34,481 nucleotides of DNA from an uncultured Methylococcaceae bacterium (GCA_903934875.1 CAIZPP010000145.1:1-34481), one strand, 5' to 3'; numbered from the stretch's first letter, positions 24,228 through 33,680 are shown. The notes: generated by a model not told the origin, from the letters alone. Numbers and translations are program-made.

Positions 24228-24893
24228 TTAGTGGCGGCGTGAGGAGTCCGCCGTTGACTCCAGTGCCTCGCAACGCAACAGCATTGATAATATGCCCAAC
24301 CGGTTAGGGAGTGTGACGGCCTCGATAAGCAATTGCCGCTCTGCCACTTCCAGGGGCAGCACGCAAGTCAGGCGGTTAATCAGATCGACCATGCTGACAC
24401 TCTCCAAGACCGGCCATTCGATGTCCAGACGCTTGTGTTCGCAATAGTTGCGTAGTTGCTGAAGAAAATGCCCGCGCTCGAATTCGTTGACAGAGACCTC
24501 TTCGGTATCGCAACGGAATCGTGACCAATCCGCAAGGAAGCGCCGATAACCGCGCGACGTTGGAATTTCCTCTTTGATATCGAAGCGGCAAACCCCGGTC
24601 AGCACGATCAGCAGCCTGTTATCGCTGGTCTCATTGAAAAAGCTGATCCGTCCCGCTGTTCCCGTTTTATATATCGCCAAGGCATTCTCGTCGGAGGCGG
24701 ATAATTCCGGCTGAACCATTCCAATCAAACGTTGCTCGGCTAGGGCGTCATAAACCATGTTCAAATAACGCGGCTCAAAGATGTTCAACGGCAACTGGCA
24801 ACCCGGCATGACCACGGCATGGGGCAGCGGGAAAAGCGGCAGGGACGCTGGCAGCTTGTCGAAGGGTAGGTTGAATGATGGGGGTGGCGACAT
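24228..24893 (-). CDS. Stand-alone LON substrate-binding domain protein
   Basis: A 221-residue protein consisting of the N-terminal (LAN/PUA-like) domain of Lon without ATPase or protease. It has LPLFPLPHAVVMPGCQLPLNIFEPRYLNMVYDAL, then IGMVQPE, GTAGRISFF and LLIVLTGVCRFDI, and a helical C-terminus with LPLEVAERQLLIEA. The family (COG2802-like) is common in proteobacteria; a role as substrate adaptor is suspected but not established. AGAGGA lies about 10 nt before the ATG. The kinase gene starts 18 nt after its stop on the same strand. Confidence 0.88.
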   Translation of the reverse strand: MSPPPSFNLPFDKLPASLPLFPLPHAVVMPGCQLPLNIFEPRYLNMVYDALAEQRLIGMVQPELSASDENALAIYKTGTAGRISFFNETSDNRLLIVLTGVCRFDIKEEIPTSRGYRRFLADWSRFRCDTEEVSVNEFERGHFLQQLRNYCEHKRLDIEWPVLESVSMVDLINRLTCVLPLEVAERQLLIEAVTLPNRLGILSMLLRCEALESTADSSRRH

Positions 24894-25609
24894 ATTGTGG
24901 GGTTCCTCTTCAACAGGTCTCTAGTTTCGGCACAGTGCCTATGGTTTTTCGTAGCCAAGCGAAAAAAGCAGCGGGCACCGTTGCACTTGATTTTGCCCAA
25001 GCGGCAATAGTATAGCGGCCTTTCAGCCGTTCCGCCGCACTGCGCAGGTGCAAGGTTTTGCGCAGGCAGCGAATGTGTGCGGCGGCGATTCCCCTAACCT
25101 GTAAAAGGTGGCGCGTTCGCCGAAGCCGCGCCATATGTCCGCTTCCTGCCGCAGGGTGTGTATAGTATAGGCTCTCGGTTCATCGACACCCGCCGCCGTT
25201 GGTGCAAGGAAGGCATTATGCGGGGCGGTGGGTGCGCAATTGTCACGGAACGGGTGGAAATATGCCCCCAATACGGATTGGTGAAAACACGCCGAAGCGG
25301 TGTCTTACCGCAGGAGCAAAGTGACGGAGGCCCTGCGCAAGGGCAGGAGTTGAGGAGGGGTAGCTTATCAGGTGGGGCGATTGGCTCTGTGTTCATGACC
25401 GAGCGGGTTATAGTTGGAAACAGCAAACCCAATTATACAGCCCCAACAGCAAAATGACGCTATTCCGGCATAGATCGCCGGAAAATTGGCTGGACAGCAA
25501 AATTGCCTGGGCTAGACACCCGAAAGCCGAGGGACAAAAATGTCCCTCATATATCCGGTCAAAAGGAATTTAATTTGCCGACAGCAACAGTCTTCGATGG
25601 ATTACCGCC
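24894..25609. other. Gene-free region between the LON-domain gene and a small ORF
   Basis: Some 700 bp in which overlapping short frames exist on both strands, but none has a ribosome-binding site or recognisable sequence. It contains a TTCCGGC/GCCGGAA hairpin near 25463-25483 and the palindrome at 25529-25548. Nothing else is recognised; it may hold degraded genes. Confidence 0.5.
25529..25548. repeat. Perfect 8-bp hairpin
   Basis: GAGGGACA and TGTCCCTC are separated by four A. It lies 62 nt beyond the stop of the leftward small ORF at 25610 and could end its transcript, but no U tract follows. Confidence 0.5.
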
Positions 25610-25777
25610 TTAACGCCGGCGATTTTTCGCATAGGCCTCCAAAGATGCGTCCGCCCAAATTGCTGCAAAATCGGAATCTCTTATGGTACGCGACTGTATG
25701 GCGACACACCAAGCATGCAACCAAGCTTCCTTAAGCTCTTTCAATTTATCAACGGTCATTTCTTCAAGCTTTGGCAT
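25610..25777 (-). CDS. Small hypothetical protein (55 aa)
   Basis: Not recognised. Starting at ATG 25777, with AGAGG 8 nt upstream, it encodes MPKLEEMTVDKLKELKEAWL and continues through HAWCVAIQSRTIRDSDFAAIWADASLEAYAKN to a basic end. It is helical, without signal or membrane segment. The frame is open further upstream to 25885, but that part has no ribosome-binding site and looks non-coding. The good ribosome-binding site is the main support. Confidence 0.5.
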   Translation of the reverse strand: MPKLEEMTVDKLKELKEAWLHAWCVAIQSRTIRDSDFAAIWADASLEAYAKNRRR

Positions 25778-25910
25778 AACACATACCTCTTTGTAGATAG
25801 GGCCGACAAGATTTAAATCGAGAAAAAGCTTAACAGAATAAGCTTGACTATAATTAACGCAGCAATCATACCAATAATGCCGCAATGATGGATCGCCTAT
25901 GCTACGCGGC

Positions 25911-26035
25911 TGCGATTAAAAGTGATGCGGGAATGCAAGGCTTGCCTTGCGAGGGCATCTAAAAGCAAGGCAGGCCTTGCACTCCCAGGGTAAATTCAAT
26001 GACCACCCGGTTCGTCTGCATCACTTTTAATCGCA
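25911..26035. repeat. MITE-4 (18-bp perfect inverted ends)
   Basis: A 125-bp element with ends TGCGATTAAAAGTGATGC (25911-25928) and exact complement (26018-26035). Inside are nested GCAAGGC / GCCTTGC palindromes. ATGCTACGC occurs on both sides (25899-25907, 26039-26047), 3 bp outside the right end and 3 bp outside the left. A partial end, TGCGATTAAGAG, appears near 26082. Apart from this element, the 25778-26086 gap holds nothing recognisable. Confidence 0.75.
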
Positions 26036-26086
26036 CCCATGCTACGCAGAGAGCGCTATGGGTGGGTTCGCTTAAAGCTTGTGCGA

Positions 26087-26635
26087 TTAAGAGGCTTTTT
26101 GCCTTATCTTAGTGCGACATGCCGTGTCCAGCCAAAAGCGCCGAAGGGCTCGCCCCGTTTCATCGTCGATCCGCTCGCCTTCCTCTACCCCCCCAAAAGC
26201 CTGCACTAAGGATAAAGATGCGCTGTTATGGGATTCAACCGTAACCAAAGCCCGCTTTACCCCCTCTCTGCGCAATCTATCCAAAGCCAGTCTAAAGGCG
26301 GCCTTCCCGTATCCCTTGCTTCTGTAGGCTGGCGCGACATAGTAGCCGAGATGGCCGCCATGATTGAGGAGTGCTTGATTGATGCGGGGGAAAATCCGCA
26401 CCAAGCCGACTACGAAGCCAGTATCATCGATGATCCAATAATTCATTTGAGCGAGGAAATCATCCGATAGCGGCGGAGCCGTGGCAATGTGGACGCAATA
26501 GTCCAGCCAGTCATCAAGCTTCCCCGGATCGCGGCCCACCGGCGTGCCGCCGAACCCGTTTTCGCCATCGCCCAAGCCGACAAGCAATTCAAGCGCACCG
26601 GGCGGGGTTGCCGTGGTGACAGCTAGCAATCTCAT
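26087..26635 (-). CDS. GNAT-family N-acetyltransferase
   Basis: Predicted to transfer an acetyl group from acetyl-CoA to an unknown amine. The 182-residue product has the GNAT acetyl-CoA motif [24 protein letters not shown] (motif A, about residues 95-118). An upstream strand reads [17 protein letters not shown], and motif B-like [21 protein letters not shown] follows. It starts with an ATGA overlap on the tsaD stop, so it is translationally coupled to tsaD. That position invites comparison with RimI, but the sequence looks like a general GNAT protein. Confidence 0.88.
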   Translation of the reverse strand: MRLLAVTTATPPGALELLVGLGDGENGFGGTPVGRDPGKLDDWLDYCVHIATAPPLSDDFLAQMNYWIIDDTGFVVGLVRIFPRINQALLNHGGHLGYYVAPAYRSKGYGKAAFRLALDRLRREGVKRALVTVESHNSASLSLVQAFGGVEEGERIDDETGRALRRFWLDTACRTKIRQKAS

Positions 26636-27648
26636 CCAGTAGGCTCCAACTCATCCAGAGGCCAGCGCGGGCGGGACCTGATTTCGGGAGGGTCCATGCG
26701 GCCTGTGATCAGGCGCTGGCAACCGGCGTAAGCGATCATCGCGCCGTTATCGGTGCAAAACTCCAAGCGCGGAAAGAAAACCTGATAGCCTTCCTCCTTC
26801 GACACTTGGTCCAGCTTTTCACGCATCAAGCGATTGGCACTGACACCGCCGGCTACAACCAGCCGTTTGTATCCGCATTGTTGCAACGCACGGCGACATT
26901 TAATGACCAAGGTGTCCACCACCGCCTCTTGGAAGGCCTGCGCCACATCGGCCTTGTCCTGCTGGCTTTCATCCGTCGTGGCTAGCGTCGTCAGGGTGTG
27001 GGTTTTCAAGCCGCTGAAGCTAAAATCCAAGCCGGGACGGTCGGTCATCGGGCGTGGAAACTTGAAACGCCCAGGCACACCCAACTCCGCCAACTTGGCC
27101 AAAGCCGGCCCGCCGGGGTAGCCCAAACCTAACATTTTCGCCGTCTTGTCGAAGGCCTCGCCGGCTGCATCGTCCAAGGATTCCCCCAAGGTTTGGTAAA
27201 GGCCGAGTCCTTCCACGCGCACTAGTTGCGTGTGGCCACCCGAAACCAGCAGGGCGACAAAAGGATAGCTTGGAGGATTGGGTTCCAGCATGGGGGCTAG
27301 CAAATGCCCTTCCATATGATGCACCGCCACGGCGGGGATGCCCCAAGCCCAAGCCAAGCTATGGGCGACGGAGGCGCCCACCAACAATGCGCCAATCAAG
27401 CCGGGGCCTGCGGTGTAAGCAATGCCACCGATATCGCCTGGGGCCGTCGCCGCCTCGCGCATGACTCGTCGAATCAAAGGGATAAGTTTTCTCACATGGT
27501 CACGGGAGGCCAGTTCCGGCACCACGCCACCATATTCGGCATGGATTGCCACCTGGCTGAACAAGGCGTGTGCGAGCAGGCCGCGTTGGGCGTTAAAGAC
27601 GGCTACGCCAGTTTCGTCGCAGGAGGTTTCGATGCCAAGTACGTTCAT
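26632..27648 (-). CDS. tsaD: tRNA N6-threonylcarbamoyladenosine transferase
   Basis: The catalytic subunit of the TsaBDE complex, placing the threonylcarbamoyl group on A37 of ANN-decoding tRNAs. I chose ATG 27648 ([18 protein letters not shown]) because it gives the usual family N-terminus and 338 residues; the open frame extends 19 codons further upstream without family similarity. The iron-binding HMEGH motif, [34 protein letters not shown] and the C-terminal [13 protein letters not shown] are all present. It is divergent from rpsU, the standard gammaproteobacterial arrangement. Confidence 0.97.
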   Translation of the reverse strand: MNVLGIETSCDETGVAVFNAQRGLLAHALFSQVAIHAEYGGVVPELASRDHVRKLIPLIRRVMREAATAPGDIGGIAYTAGPGLIGALLVGASVAHSLAWAWGIPAVAVHHMEGHLLAPMLEPNPPSYPFVALLVSGGHTQLVRVEGLGLYQTLGESLDDAAGEAFDKTAKMLGLGYPGGPALAKLAELGVPGRFKFPRPMTDRPGLDFSFSGLKTHTLTTLATTDESQQDKADVAQAFQEAVVDTLVIKCRRALQQCGYKRLVVAGGVSANRLMREKLDQVSKEEGYQVFFPRLEFCTDNGAMIAYAGCQRLITGRMDPPEIRSRPRWPLDELEPTG

Positions 27649-27661
27649 GGATGGAAAGGCT

Positions 27662-27690
27662 TTGGATTTGGGCAAATAGGCGAGTATAAT
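27662..27690 (+). promoter_or_regulatory. Likely sigma-70 promoter of the rpsU operon
   Basis: TTGGAT (27662-27667) and a perfect TATAAT (27685-27690) are 17 nt apart, upstream of rpsU and 13 nt beyond the divergent tsaD start. A start site near 27697 would give a leader of roughly 65 nt. Confidence 0.6.
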
Positions 27691-27764
27691 CCGCTTTTTA
27701 CTCACTAGGCTAGCCCCTTTTCGGGCGTCATTATTTCATTTTGCAACAATACACAGGAAGCTAC

Positions 27765-27998
27765 ATGCCTTCAATCAGACTTAGAGAGAACGAACCTTTC
27801 GAAATCGCCATCCGCCGCTTCAAGCGCGCATGCGAAAAAGCCGGAGTCCTTTCAGAAGTGCGCCGCCGCGAATTTTACGAAAAGCCCACCGAAGAGCGTA
27901 AGCGGAAAGCCGCCGCAGCCGTCAAACGCCATCTGAAGAAGCTTTCCCGCGAGCGTTTCGCCTTGCAGAATCTCCGCAAAGGCCGTCCCCAAATCTGA
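27765..27998 (+). CDS. rpsU: 30S ribosomal protein bS21
   Basis: A small basic ribosomal protein needed for translation initiation. [20 protein letters not shown], then [28 protein letters not shown], is diagnostic. ATG 27765 has AGGA 7 nt upstream and gives the family N-terminus. At 77 residues it is a few longer than the E. coli protein (71), with an added tail [14 protein letters not shown]. It is the first gene of the rpsU-yqeY-dnaG-rpoD set. Confidence 0.97.
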   Translation: MPSIRLRENEPFEIAIRRFKRACEKAGVLSEVRRREFYEKPTEERKRKAAAAVKRHLKKLSRERFALQNLRKGRPQI

Positions 27999-28022
27999 TT
28001 TTTACAAGGTAAGCCCAAGCCC

Positions 28023-28475
28023 ATGAGTACGGTATTGCTAAAACAGCGCATTCAAGAGGACATGAAATCCGCCATGAAGGCGGGCGAGAAGGAGCGCTTG
28101 GGCGTAATCCGGCTAATCCTGTCCGCCATCAAACAGGTGGAAGTGGATGGGCGTATCTTGCTTGACGACGCACAGGTTATCACGGTGCTGGATAAAATGC
28201 TCAAACAGCGCCGCGACTCCATCACCCAATACACTGCAGCGGGCCGCACTGATTTGGCGGACGTGGAGAGTGCCGAGGTCGTTGTGATCCAGGAATACCT
28301 GCCGCAAGCCCTGACAGAAACGGAAATTGAAGCTTTGGTCGAGCAAGCCGTCGCCAAGACCGGCGCGTCATCAATCGCCGAGATGGGCAAGGTAATGGCC
28401 CTGCTCAAGCCGAATTTGCAGGGCCGCGCCGATATGGGCGCAGTCAGCGCCCGGATCAAAGCACGGCTAGCTTAG
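28023..28475 (+). CDS. yqeY: GatB/YqeY domain protein
   Basis: A 150-residue member of the YqeY family, related to the tail domain of the amidotransferase subunit GatB and thought to bind tRNA; its cellular role is unsettled. Characteristic parts are LKQRIQEDMKSAMKAGEKERLGVIRLILSAIKQVEVD, the segment KMLKQRRDSITQYTAAGRTDLADVE with EYLPQALTE, and the C-terminal MGKVMALLKPNLQGRADMGAVS. It starts 24 nt after rpsU with an AAGGT box, consistent with one operon. Confidence 0.95.
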   Translation: MSTVLLKQRIQEDMKSAMKAGEKERLGVIRLILSAIKQVEVDGRILLDDAQVITVLDKMLKQRRDSITQYTAAGRTDLADVESAEVVVIQEYLPQALTETEIEALVEQAVAKTGASSIAEMGKVMALLKPNLQGRADMGAVSARIKARLA

Positions 28476-28551
28476 CCTTCCAGGACTGTTATCGGTTCTG
28501 CTTCCATCGTGCGCAGGGCCGGTTCCCACCTCTACATCAATCATTAATTTT

Positions 28552-28598
28552 GTGGGGGCGAATTCGTTCGCCTGCGTGCGGCTAAAGCCGCCCCCTAC
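28552..28598. repeat. REP-like double palindrome before dnaG
   Basis: GTGGGGGCG...CCCCCTAC outer arms enclose GCGAATTCGTTCGC and GCGGCTAAAGCCGC hairpins. It has the same design as the repeat inside the cytochrome gene at 10024-10069. It lies in the yqeY-dnaG gap, 31 nt before the dnaG start, and may modulate expression of dnaG relative to the genes upstream. Confidence 0.7.
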
Positions 28599-28629
28599 GG
28601 TGAGCCTTGAAATAGAATTGGAATGAAAC

Positions 28630-30375
28630 ATGGCCGGCAGGATACCCCGCGAATTCATCGATAACCTAATCGCCCGCGTTGATATTGTGGACCTTATCGA
28701 CGCGCGCGTTCCCCTCAAGCAGGCGGGCAAGAACTACCAAGCCCGCTGCCCTTTCCATAACGAGAAATCGCCCAGCTTCAACGTCAACCGGGAAAAGCAG
28801 TTTTACCACTGTTTTGGCTGCGGGGCCAGCGGCAATGTCATCAGCTTTCTGATGGACTACGAGCGGCAGACTTTTGTCGAAGCGGTGGAAACCCTAGCCG
28901 ACTCCTTAGGGTTGGAAATCCCCAAGGAATCCTACCGTGCCGAAAAGCGCGAGCAGGACAGCATACTGCCACTTTACCAGGTGCAGGAGCAGGCGGCGGA
29001 ATTTTACGCCCGCCAATTGCGCGAACACCCCGAGGCGACACGGGCTAGGGACTATCTGCAACGGCGCGGACTCAGCGACGAGATCATCCAACACTTCAAA
29101 CTTGGCTATGCCCCGCCAGGTTGGCGCAGTCTGCCCGACACCCTGCCCGCCGACAGCCTGCTGGCCGCCGGTTTAGCGATTAATAATGATGCAGGCGGTT
29201 TCTACGACCGTTTCCGTGACCGCATCCTGTTCCCCATCCGCGACCGCCGCGGCAGGGTAATCGGCTTTGGCGGTCGCGTCATGGGCGATGAAACGCCAAA
29301 ATACCTCAACTCGCCGGAAACCCCTACATTCAAAAAGCACCGGGAGGTCTACGGACTTTACGAACTGCTTGCCACCCGGAAAAAACCCGAGCGCATTGTC
29401 GTGGTGGAAGGCTACATGGATGTCATCGCCTTGGCCCAGCACGGAGTCACTTATGCCGTCGCCACACTTGGCACGGCCACCTCGCCGGACCACGCCGACC
29501 TGCTGTTCCGCTATGCGCCGGAGTTGGTGTTCTGCTTCGATGGCGACAACGCTGGCCGCAACGCCGCTTGGAAAGCCCTGGAAGCCAGCCTTCCCGCCCT
29601 GCGCAACAGCCGATCCATGCGGTTCCTGATGTTGCCTGATACGCACGACCCGGACAGCCTAGTGCGCGCCGAAGGCAAAGAAGGCTTCATGCACCGCCTA
29701 GCGGGTGCCCAACAGTTATCCGACTATTTCTTCAAACATCTGTCGGACAATCTGGACATGGATTCGATTGAGGGGCGCTCGGCCTTGTTCCAAAACGCTA
29801 ATCCCTTGCTTGGCAAATTGCCCGACGGGGTGTTTAAGGACATGATGCAAGCCCGCTTGGCTAAATTAACCGGGCATGGCAAAGCGGCCAAAGCCCGCGT
29901 TGCATCACACAAACCCGGCCACATAATCCAGAAGGCACACACGGAACGGGCCAAACCCTCCATGCTGCGCATTATTTTGGCGCTATTGATACAAAACCCC
30001 GAATTTTTTTCCTTAATCAATGTTGAAGCGCTTACCGAGTTGGAGCGGGACGAAAAAGCCGGCCCGTTGGCTGGAAAGCTGTTCTCCATACTCAAAGAAA
30101 GGCCAGATATCTGCTGTGGCGGCATCCCCGAGCACTTCCGTGACGAAGCGGAGTATGGGCTGGTGTTGAAATTAAGCGTGCTGGAAATTCCCCTATCGGA
30201 TACCGACGCGAGGACTGAGTTCCGCGCCACACTCGACAAGTTTGTTTCACAACAAAAGGCGATGCTGATAGAACAACGCTTGGAGTGGCTGGAAAGAAAA
30301 GCCGAACGGATTGGTTTTGCCGGGCTGGACGAAACAGAGCGCGAGGAATATCGCCGTTTGACAAGGAAAAGGTGA
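28630..30375 (+). CDS. dnaG: DNA primase
   Basis: Makes RNA primers at the replication fork with the DnaB helicase. The 581-residue product has the N-terminal CHC2 zinc-binding domain (CPFHNEKSPSFNVNREKQFYHCFGCGASGN, about residues 40-69). The RNA-polymerase core includes DRILFPIRDRRGRVIGFGGRV, and the Toprim metal-binding motifs are VVVEGYMDVIAL and FCFDGDNAGR. A C-terminal helical DnaB-interaction domain ends at RRLTRKR. It is complete and of normal length. It is third in the conserved rpsU-yqeY-dnaG-rpoD order. Confidence 0.98.
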   Translation: MAGRIPREFIDNLIARVDIVDLIDARVPLKQAGKNYQARCPFHNEKSPSFNVNREKQFYHCFGCGASGNVISFLMDYERQTFVEAVETLADSLGLEIPKESYRAEKREQDSILPLYQVQEQAAEFYARQLREHPEATRARDYLQRRGLSDEIIQHFKLGYAPPGWRSLPDTLPADSLLAAGLAINNDAGGFYDRFRDRILFPIRDRRGRVIGFGGRVMGDETPKYLNSPETPTFKKHREVYGLYELLATRKKPERIVVVEGYMDVIALAQHGVTYAVATLGTATSPDHADLLFRYAPELVFCFDGDNAGRNAAWKALEASLPALRNSRSMRFLMLPDTHDPDSLVRAEGKEGFMHRLAGAQQLSDYFFKHLSDNLDMDSIEGRSALFQNANPLLGKLPDGVFKDMMQARLAKLTGHGKAAKARVASHKPGHIIQKAHTERAKPSMLRIILALLIQNPEFFSLINVEALTELERDEKAGPLAGKLFSILKERPDICCGGIPEHFRDEAEYGLVLKLSVLEIPLSDTDARTEFRATLDKFVSQQKAMLIEQRLEWLERKAERIGFAGLDETEREEYRRLTRKR

Positions 30376-30450
30376 AATTCAAAACCCGCGAAGTGGAACC
30401 GGCTCGGTTTTTAAAACCGACTCAGTTTGGTTTTTCCTAAAGGATAGGAT

Positions 30451-30478
30451 TTGCCATTTCACAATTGCAAGTTAAAAT
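30451..30478 (+). promoter_or_regulatory. Possible sigma-70 promoter of rpoD
   Basis: TTGCCA (30451-30456) and TAAAAT (30473-30478) are 16 nt apart in the dnaG-rpoD gap. A CGGTTTTTAAAACCG palindrome near 30405-30419, just after dnaG, may be a weak transcript end. Separate transcription of rpoD from its own promoter is known in related bacteria; the exact boxes here are my choice. Confidence 0.45.
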
Positions 30479-30522
30479 ACATGGCTATGTTTTTTGGAAA
30501 ATTGCATGGGGTGAGTTAGTTC

Positions 30523-32319
30523 ATGAACCACGAACAGCAGCAGGCGCAACTCAAGGAACTCATTGCCAAAGGCAAGGCGCAGGGGTTCCTCACCTATGCC
30601 GAAGTCAACGACCATTTGCCCGGTGACCTAATCGACCCGGAACAGATGGAAGAAGTGATCGCCATGATCAATGAAATGGGGATCGAGGTCCATGAAACCG
30701 CCCCGGAAGATGCCGAAATGCTTCCCGACACAGCCGTCATTGAAGGCGACGATGACGATGCGGCGGAAGTGGTTGCCGCGTTAGCCTCAACGGTGGACAC
30801 CGAGTTAGGCCGCACCACCGACCCGGTGCGCATGTATATGCGCGAGATGGGTTCGGTGGAACTCCTCACCCGCGAGGGCGAGTTGAGCATTGCCAAGCGC
30901 ATAGAAGAAGGCAGCAACCGGGCGGCGCAAGAACTAGTCCGTTTTGTCGCTGCCATGGAGCACTTCCTCAAAGCATTTGATCGAATCGAAACCGGGGAGG
31001 TGCGCTTATCCGACTTGATTTCAGATTTCTACGATCCTAGCCAGCAGCAAGAATTGTTGATTAATGAAGAAGCCGAAACGGACATTATCGAGGAAACAGA
31101 GGCCGGACCCGATCCCGGATTGGTCAAGGAAAAGCTGGAAGCCTTCAATAAACAACTGAAAACCGCCGCTAACGCCCAAGCAAAGTATGGCCACCATCAT
31201 GAAAAGTCACAGAAAGCCTTTGGTTTATTGGCCATAAGCTTCCTGGAATTCAAGAAGACGCCACAATTTTTCCGGGAGTTGACCGATATTTTATATGCCA
31301 CTGTCACTAAAATCCGCGAACAGGAAAAAATGATTCAAGACTTGGCAGTCAACAAATCGAGAATGCCTAGGGCTGAATTCCTCAAGTCCTTCGTTGGCAA
31401 CGAAAGCAACCCGGCTTGGCTCGTCAATCAGTTGTTACCTGGCAAACAGTATATCGAGGCTTTATCATTATATATCAATGATATAAAACGGGCCCAGGGC
31501 AAGCTTGCCCGTATCGAGAAAACCAATGGCCTGAGCACGGGGGAGATCAAGGAAATCTACCGCAGAGTTTCGGTAGGCGAGACCCAGGCCCGCCTTGCCA
31601 AGCGCGAAATGATAGAAGCTAATCTAAGGTTGGTAATTTCCATCGCAAAGAAATATACTAATAGGGGTCTACAGTTCCTTGACCTGATCCAGGAAGGCAA
31701 CATCGGGCTGATGAAAGCGGTGGACAAGTTTGAGTACCGCCGTGGCTATAAATTTTCCACCTACGCCACATGGTGGATACGGCAGGCGATTACCCGATCC
31801 ATTGCCGACCAGGCACGCACCATCCGCATTCCGGTCCACATGATCGAAACGATCAACAAGCTGAACCGGATAACACGACAGATGTCGCAAGAGATGGGGC
31901 ACGAACCATCGGCTGAAGAGTTGGCGGAAAAGATGGAAATGAGCGAGGAAAAAGTGCGCAAGGTGATGAGAATCGCCAAAGAGCCAATCTCCATGGAAAC
32001 GCCCATAGGCGACGATGAGGACTCCCACTTGGGAGACTTCATTGAGGACTCGCGTTTATTGTCGCCAATGGAGTCGGCCACGGTCGCAGGACTTCGGGAA
32101 ACCACCCAGCAAGTCCTTGCGGAACTGACGGCACGGGAGGCGAAAGTATTGCGAATGCGCTTCGGCATTGACATGAACACCGACCACACCTTGGAAGAGG
32201 TCGGCAAACAATTTGACGTTACCCGTGAACGCATCCGCCAGATTGAGGCCAAAGCGTTACGCAAACTGCGGCATCCCTCCCGTTCTGGGCAACTCCGCAG
32301 CTTCCTTGACACGGATTGA
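30523..32319 (+). CDS. rpoD: RNA polymerase primary sigma factor (sigma-70)
   Basis: Directs RNA polymerase to housekeeping promoters. At 598 residues it is close to E. coli RpoD (613). Region 1.1 is at the N-terminus ([24 protein letters not shown]), region 1.2 is [21 protein letters not shown], and an acidic non-conserved insert follows. Region 2 has [57 protein letters not shown], region 3 [18 protein letters not shown], and region 4 the helix-turn-helix [29 protein letters not shown]. All are intact. The tRNA gene starts 8 nt after its stop. Confidence 0.98.
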   Translation: MNHEQQQAQLKELIAKGKAQGFLTYAEVNDHLPGDLIDPEQMEEVIAMINEMGIEVHETAPEDAEMLPDTAVIEGDDDDAAEVVAALASTVDTELGRTTDPVRMYMREMGSVELLTREGELSIAKRIEEGSNRAAQELVRFVAAMEHFLKAFDRIETGEVRLSDLISDFYDPSQQQELLINEEAETDIIEETEAGPDPGLVKEKLEAFNKQLKTAANAQAKYGHHHEKSQKAFGLLAISFLEFKKTPQFFRELTDILYATVTKIREQEKMIQDLAVNKSRMPRAEFLKSFVGNESNPAWLVNQLLPGKQYIEALSLYINDIKRAQGKLARIEKTNGLSTGEIKEIYRRVSVGETQARLAKREMIEANLRLVISIAKKYTNRGLQFLDLIQEGNIGLMKAVDKFEYRRGYKFSTYATWWIRQAITRSIADQARTIRIPVHMIETINKLNRITRQMSQEMGHEPSAEELAEKMEMSEEKVRKVMRIAKEPISMETPIGDDEDSHLGDFIEDSRLLSPMESATVAGLRETTQQVLAELTAREAKVLRMRFGIDMNTDHTLEEVGKQFDVTRERIRQIEAKALRKLRHPSRSGQLRSFLDTD

Positions 32320-32326
32320 AATTCAA

Positions 32327-32402
<76 letters not shown>

Positions 32403-32409
32403 TAAAAAC

Positions 32410-32441
32410 AAAGCCTTGCATGAAAGTGTAGGGCTTTTTTT
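32410..32441 (+). terminator. Factor-independent terminator after tRNA-Ile2
   Basis: AAAGCCTTGCA and TGTAGGGCTTT pair around TGAAAG, followed by a run of T. It ends the rpoD/tRNA transcript. Confidence 0.85.
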
Positions 32442-32609
32442 ATTTACATGGGACACTTTCGGGGCAATTGCCTACAACAAATTGCAACAATATTTGATAG
32501 GCATTGGAGTTTAAGCCCCCCAATTGTGGTCAAATACGGGCGTAAGCAATTCTTACTAGATCAAGCTTTTATCCAAAGGCCGAGTTGCTGGATTTTGTCA
32601 TAATAAATA

Positions 32610-32741
32610 ACTGATGTTACGCATTGGAGTGGCAAAGCTCGCTTTGCCTGTCAAGGCAGGCCTTGACACTCCAAAGCGAATCACCGCAAGTCAGCAATCC
32701 TTTGCCAAGGAACGCACAGGGGCCTTGTGCGTAACGTCAGT
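32610..32741 (+). repeat. MITE-2 copy C (different cargo)
   Basis: A 132-bp element with the same ends as copies A and B (ACTGATGTTACGCA / TGCGTAACGTCAGT) and the direct flanking repeat AAATA (32605-32609, 32742-32746). The inside is different: GGAGTGGCAAAGCTCGCTTTG, then a GTCAAGGCAGGCCTTGAC palindrome and CACTCC. The ends have therefore been combined with a different REP-like hairpin. The rest of 32442-32780 shows nothing recognisable. Confidence 0.8.
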
Positions 32742-32780
32742 AAATAATGAGAAAGAACAAAATATAGAGGATAACCAACC

Positions 32781-32960
32781 ATGGCGAGACCAATAAAAGA
32801 AACACCCATCCTGACGGGGAAAGATGCTCAACGTTTTGAGAAAGCTATTAAGAATAATGAAAAGAACCCAGTTTCACCGACTGACTGCCGCCGCATCATT
32901 GATGCATGGAATCGTTTTAAAGTAATCCCCAGAGATGGCGGCTCAACTACGACTGGCTGA
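32781..32960 (+). CDS. Small antitoxin-like protein (59 aa), possibly truncated
   Basis: Encodes MARPIKETPILTGKDAQRF, then EKAIKNNEKNPVSPTDCRRIIDAWNRFKVI and a short tail. The MARPIKETPxLxGKDAxRF start is familiar from small proteins, often antitoxin-like, encoded next to toxin or acetyltransferase genes. No partner is present: the sequence runs directly into an opposite-strand resolvase remnant. The last residues (PRDGGSTTTG) may already be foreign. AGAGGA lies about 11 nt before the ATG. I infer the leftover half of a two-gene module. Confidence 0.55.
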   Translation: MARPIKETPILTGKDAQRFEKAIKNNEKNPVSPTDCRRIIDAWNRFKVIPRDGGSTTTG

Positions 32961-33035
32961 TGACTGGTATCGAAAGCATCCACCTGTTGAAACCAATCTC
33001 GATGCTTTGGCGCAACAGCTTGGAATTGATGTTCT

Positions 33036-33305
33036 TCATCGTCCCCGGTCTTTGGGTCTGCCCAATACCTTGCCGTTGGCCTTGGCTCTGGCAAGCCCCG
33101 CGTTTACCCGTTCGCGTATTATGGCTCGCTCAAATTCAGAGAACACCCCCAACATTTGAAACATGGCCTTACCCGTTGGGGTGGTGGTGTCTATGCCTTG
33201 TTGGTGCAAGTAAATGTCTATCCCAAGGTGGCGGACTTCATCGAGAAAGGCTAGCAGATGTTGCAGGCTACGGCTTAAGCCGCGCTGGGCTGAAGCGTGA
33301 ATGGG
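33036..33305 (-). pseudogene. Serine recombinase (resolvase) remnant
   Basis: The minus strand encodes SRSLQHLLAFLDEVRHLGID, then IYLHQQGIDTTTPTGKAMFQMLGVFSEFERAIIRERVNAGLARAKANGKVLGRPKD. This is the core and E-helix end of Tn3/Hin-type site-specific recombinases. The N-terminal part with the catalytic Ser is absent, and the usual DRLGRS has become RGLSRS. The frame stops right after GRPKDRGR, before the DNA-binding helix-turn-helix. It is therefore a dead fragment, evidence that a mobile element once sat beside the tRNA. The frame runs on upstream to 33395 without family similarity. Confidence 0.85.
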
Positions 33306-33428
33306 TTCCGCCGCAGGATGTTGCTGGTCATATCGTTCACACTGTATACGCCCTACAAAAATGCGCCTTATTGTGTTAAATCCGGGTAAAATCAAATCTT
33401 ACCACCAGCATCAATAACGGAAACCGCC

Positions 33429-33680
33429 ATGCACACCTTGAGCCTCCCTTATACAGACGATTTGTTGCTGACGACCGGACTAGCGCCTGAAGCACTAGAA
33501 ACAGAATTGCGCTTTTTGCTGGCTGTCAAACTGTTTGAGTTACACCGTCTGTCCATCGGCAAAGCCGCTGAGTTTTGCGGCATGGGTAAAGTGCGCTTTT
33601 TGTTTGAACTCGGTCGCCTACAAATCCCAGCGATCAATTTGGACGATGACCAAATTGCGGACGAGTTGAGTGACAACTAG
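33429..33680 (+). CDS. UPF0175-family antitoxin
   Basis: An 83-residue protein with the UPF0175 pattern: an acidic N-terminus, LRFLLAVKLFELHRLSIGKAAEFCGMGKVRFLFELGRLQIPAINLDDDQIADEL. The central SIGKAAEFCGMGKVRF is the helix-turn-helix-like part. These proteins pair with DUF3368 PIN-like toxins, encoded here immediately downstream with overlapping frames (GTG start inside this gene). The gene looks intact. Confidence 0.88.
   Translation: MHTLSLPYTDDLLLTTGLAPEALETELRFLLAVKLFELHRLSIGKAAEFCGMGKVRFLFELGRLQIPAINLDDDQIADELSDN

Noticed and set aside
25158-25457. 99-residue plus-strand ORF in the gene-poor region
   Set aside because: No ribosome-binding site or recognisable motif; overlapping minus-strand frames of equal quality suggest chance.
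26087-26635. RimI as the name of the GNAT gene next to tsaD
   Set aside because: Position suggests it, but the protein does not show the RimI pattern around the substrate loop, so only the family is named.
32935-33379. Plus-strand ORFs of 74 and 139 residues
   Set aside because: They lie opposite the resolvase remnant, whose family motifs on the minus strand are clear.
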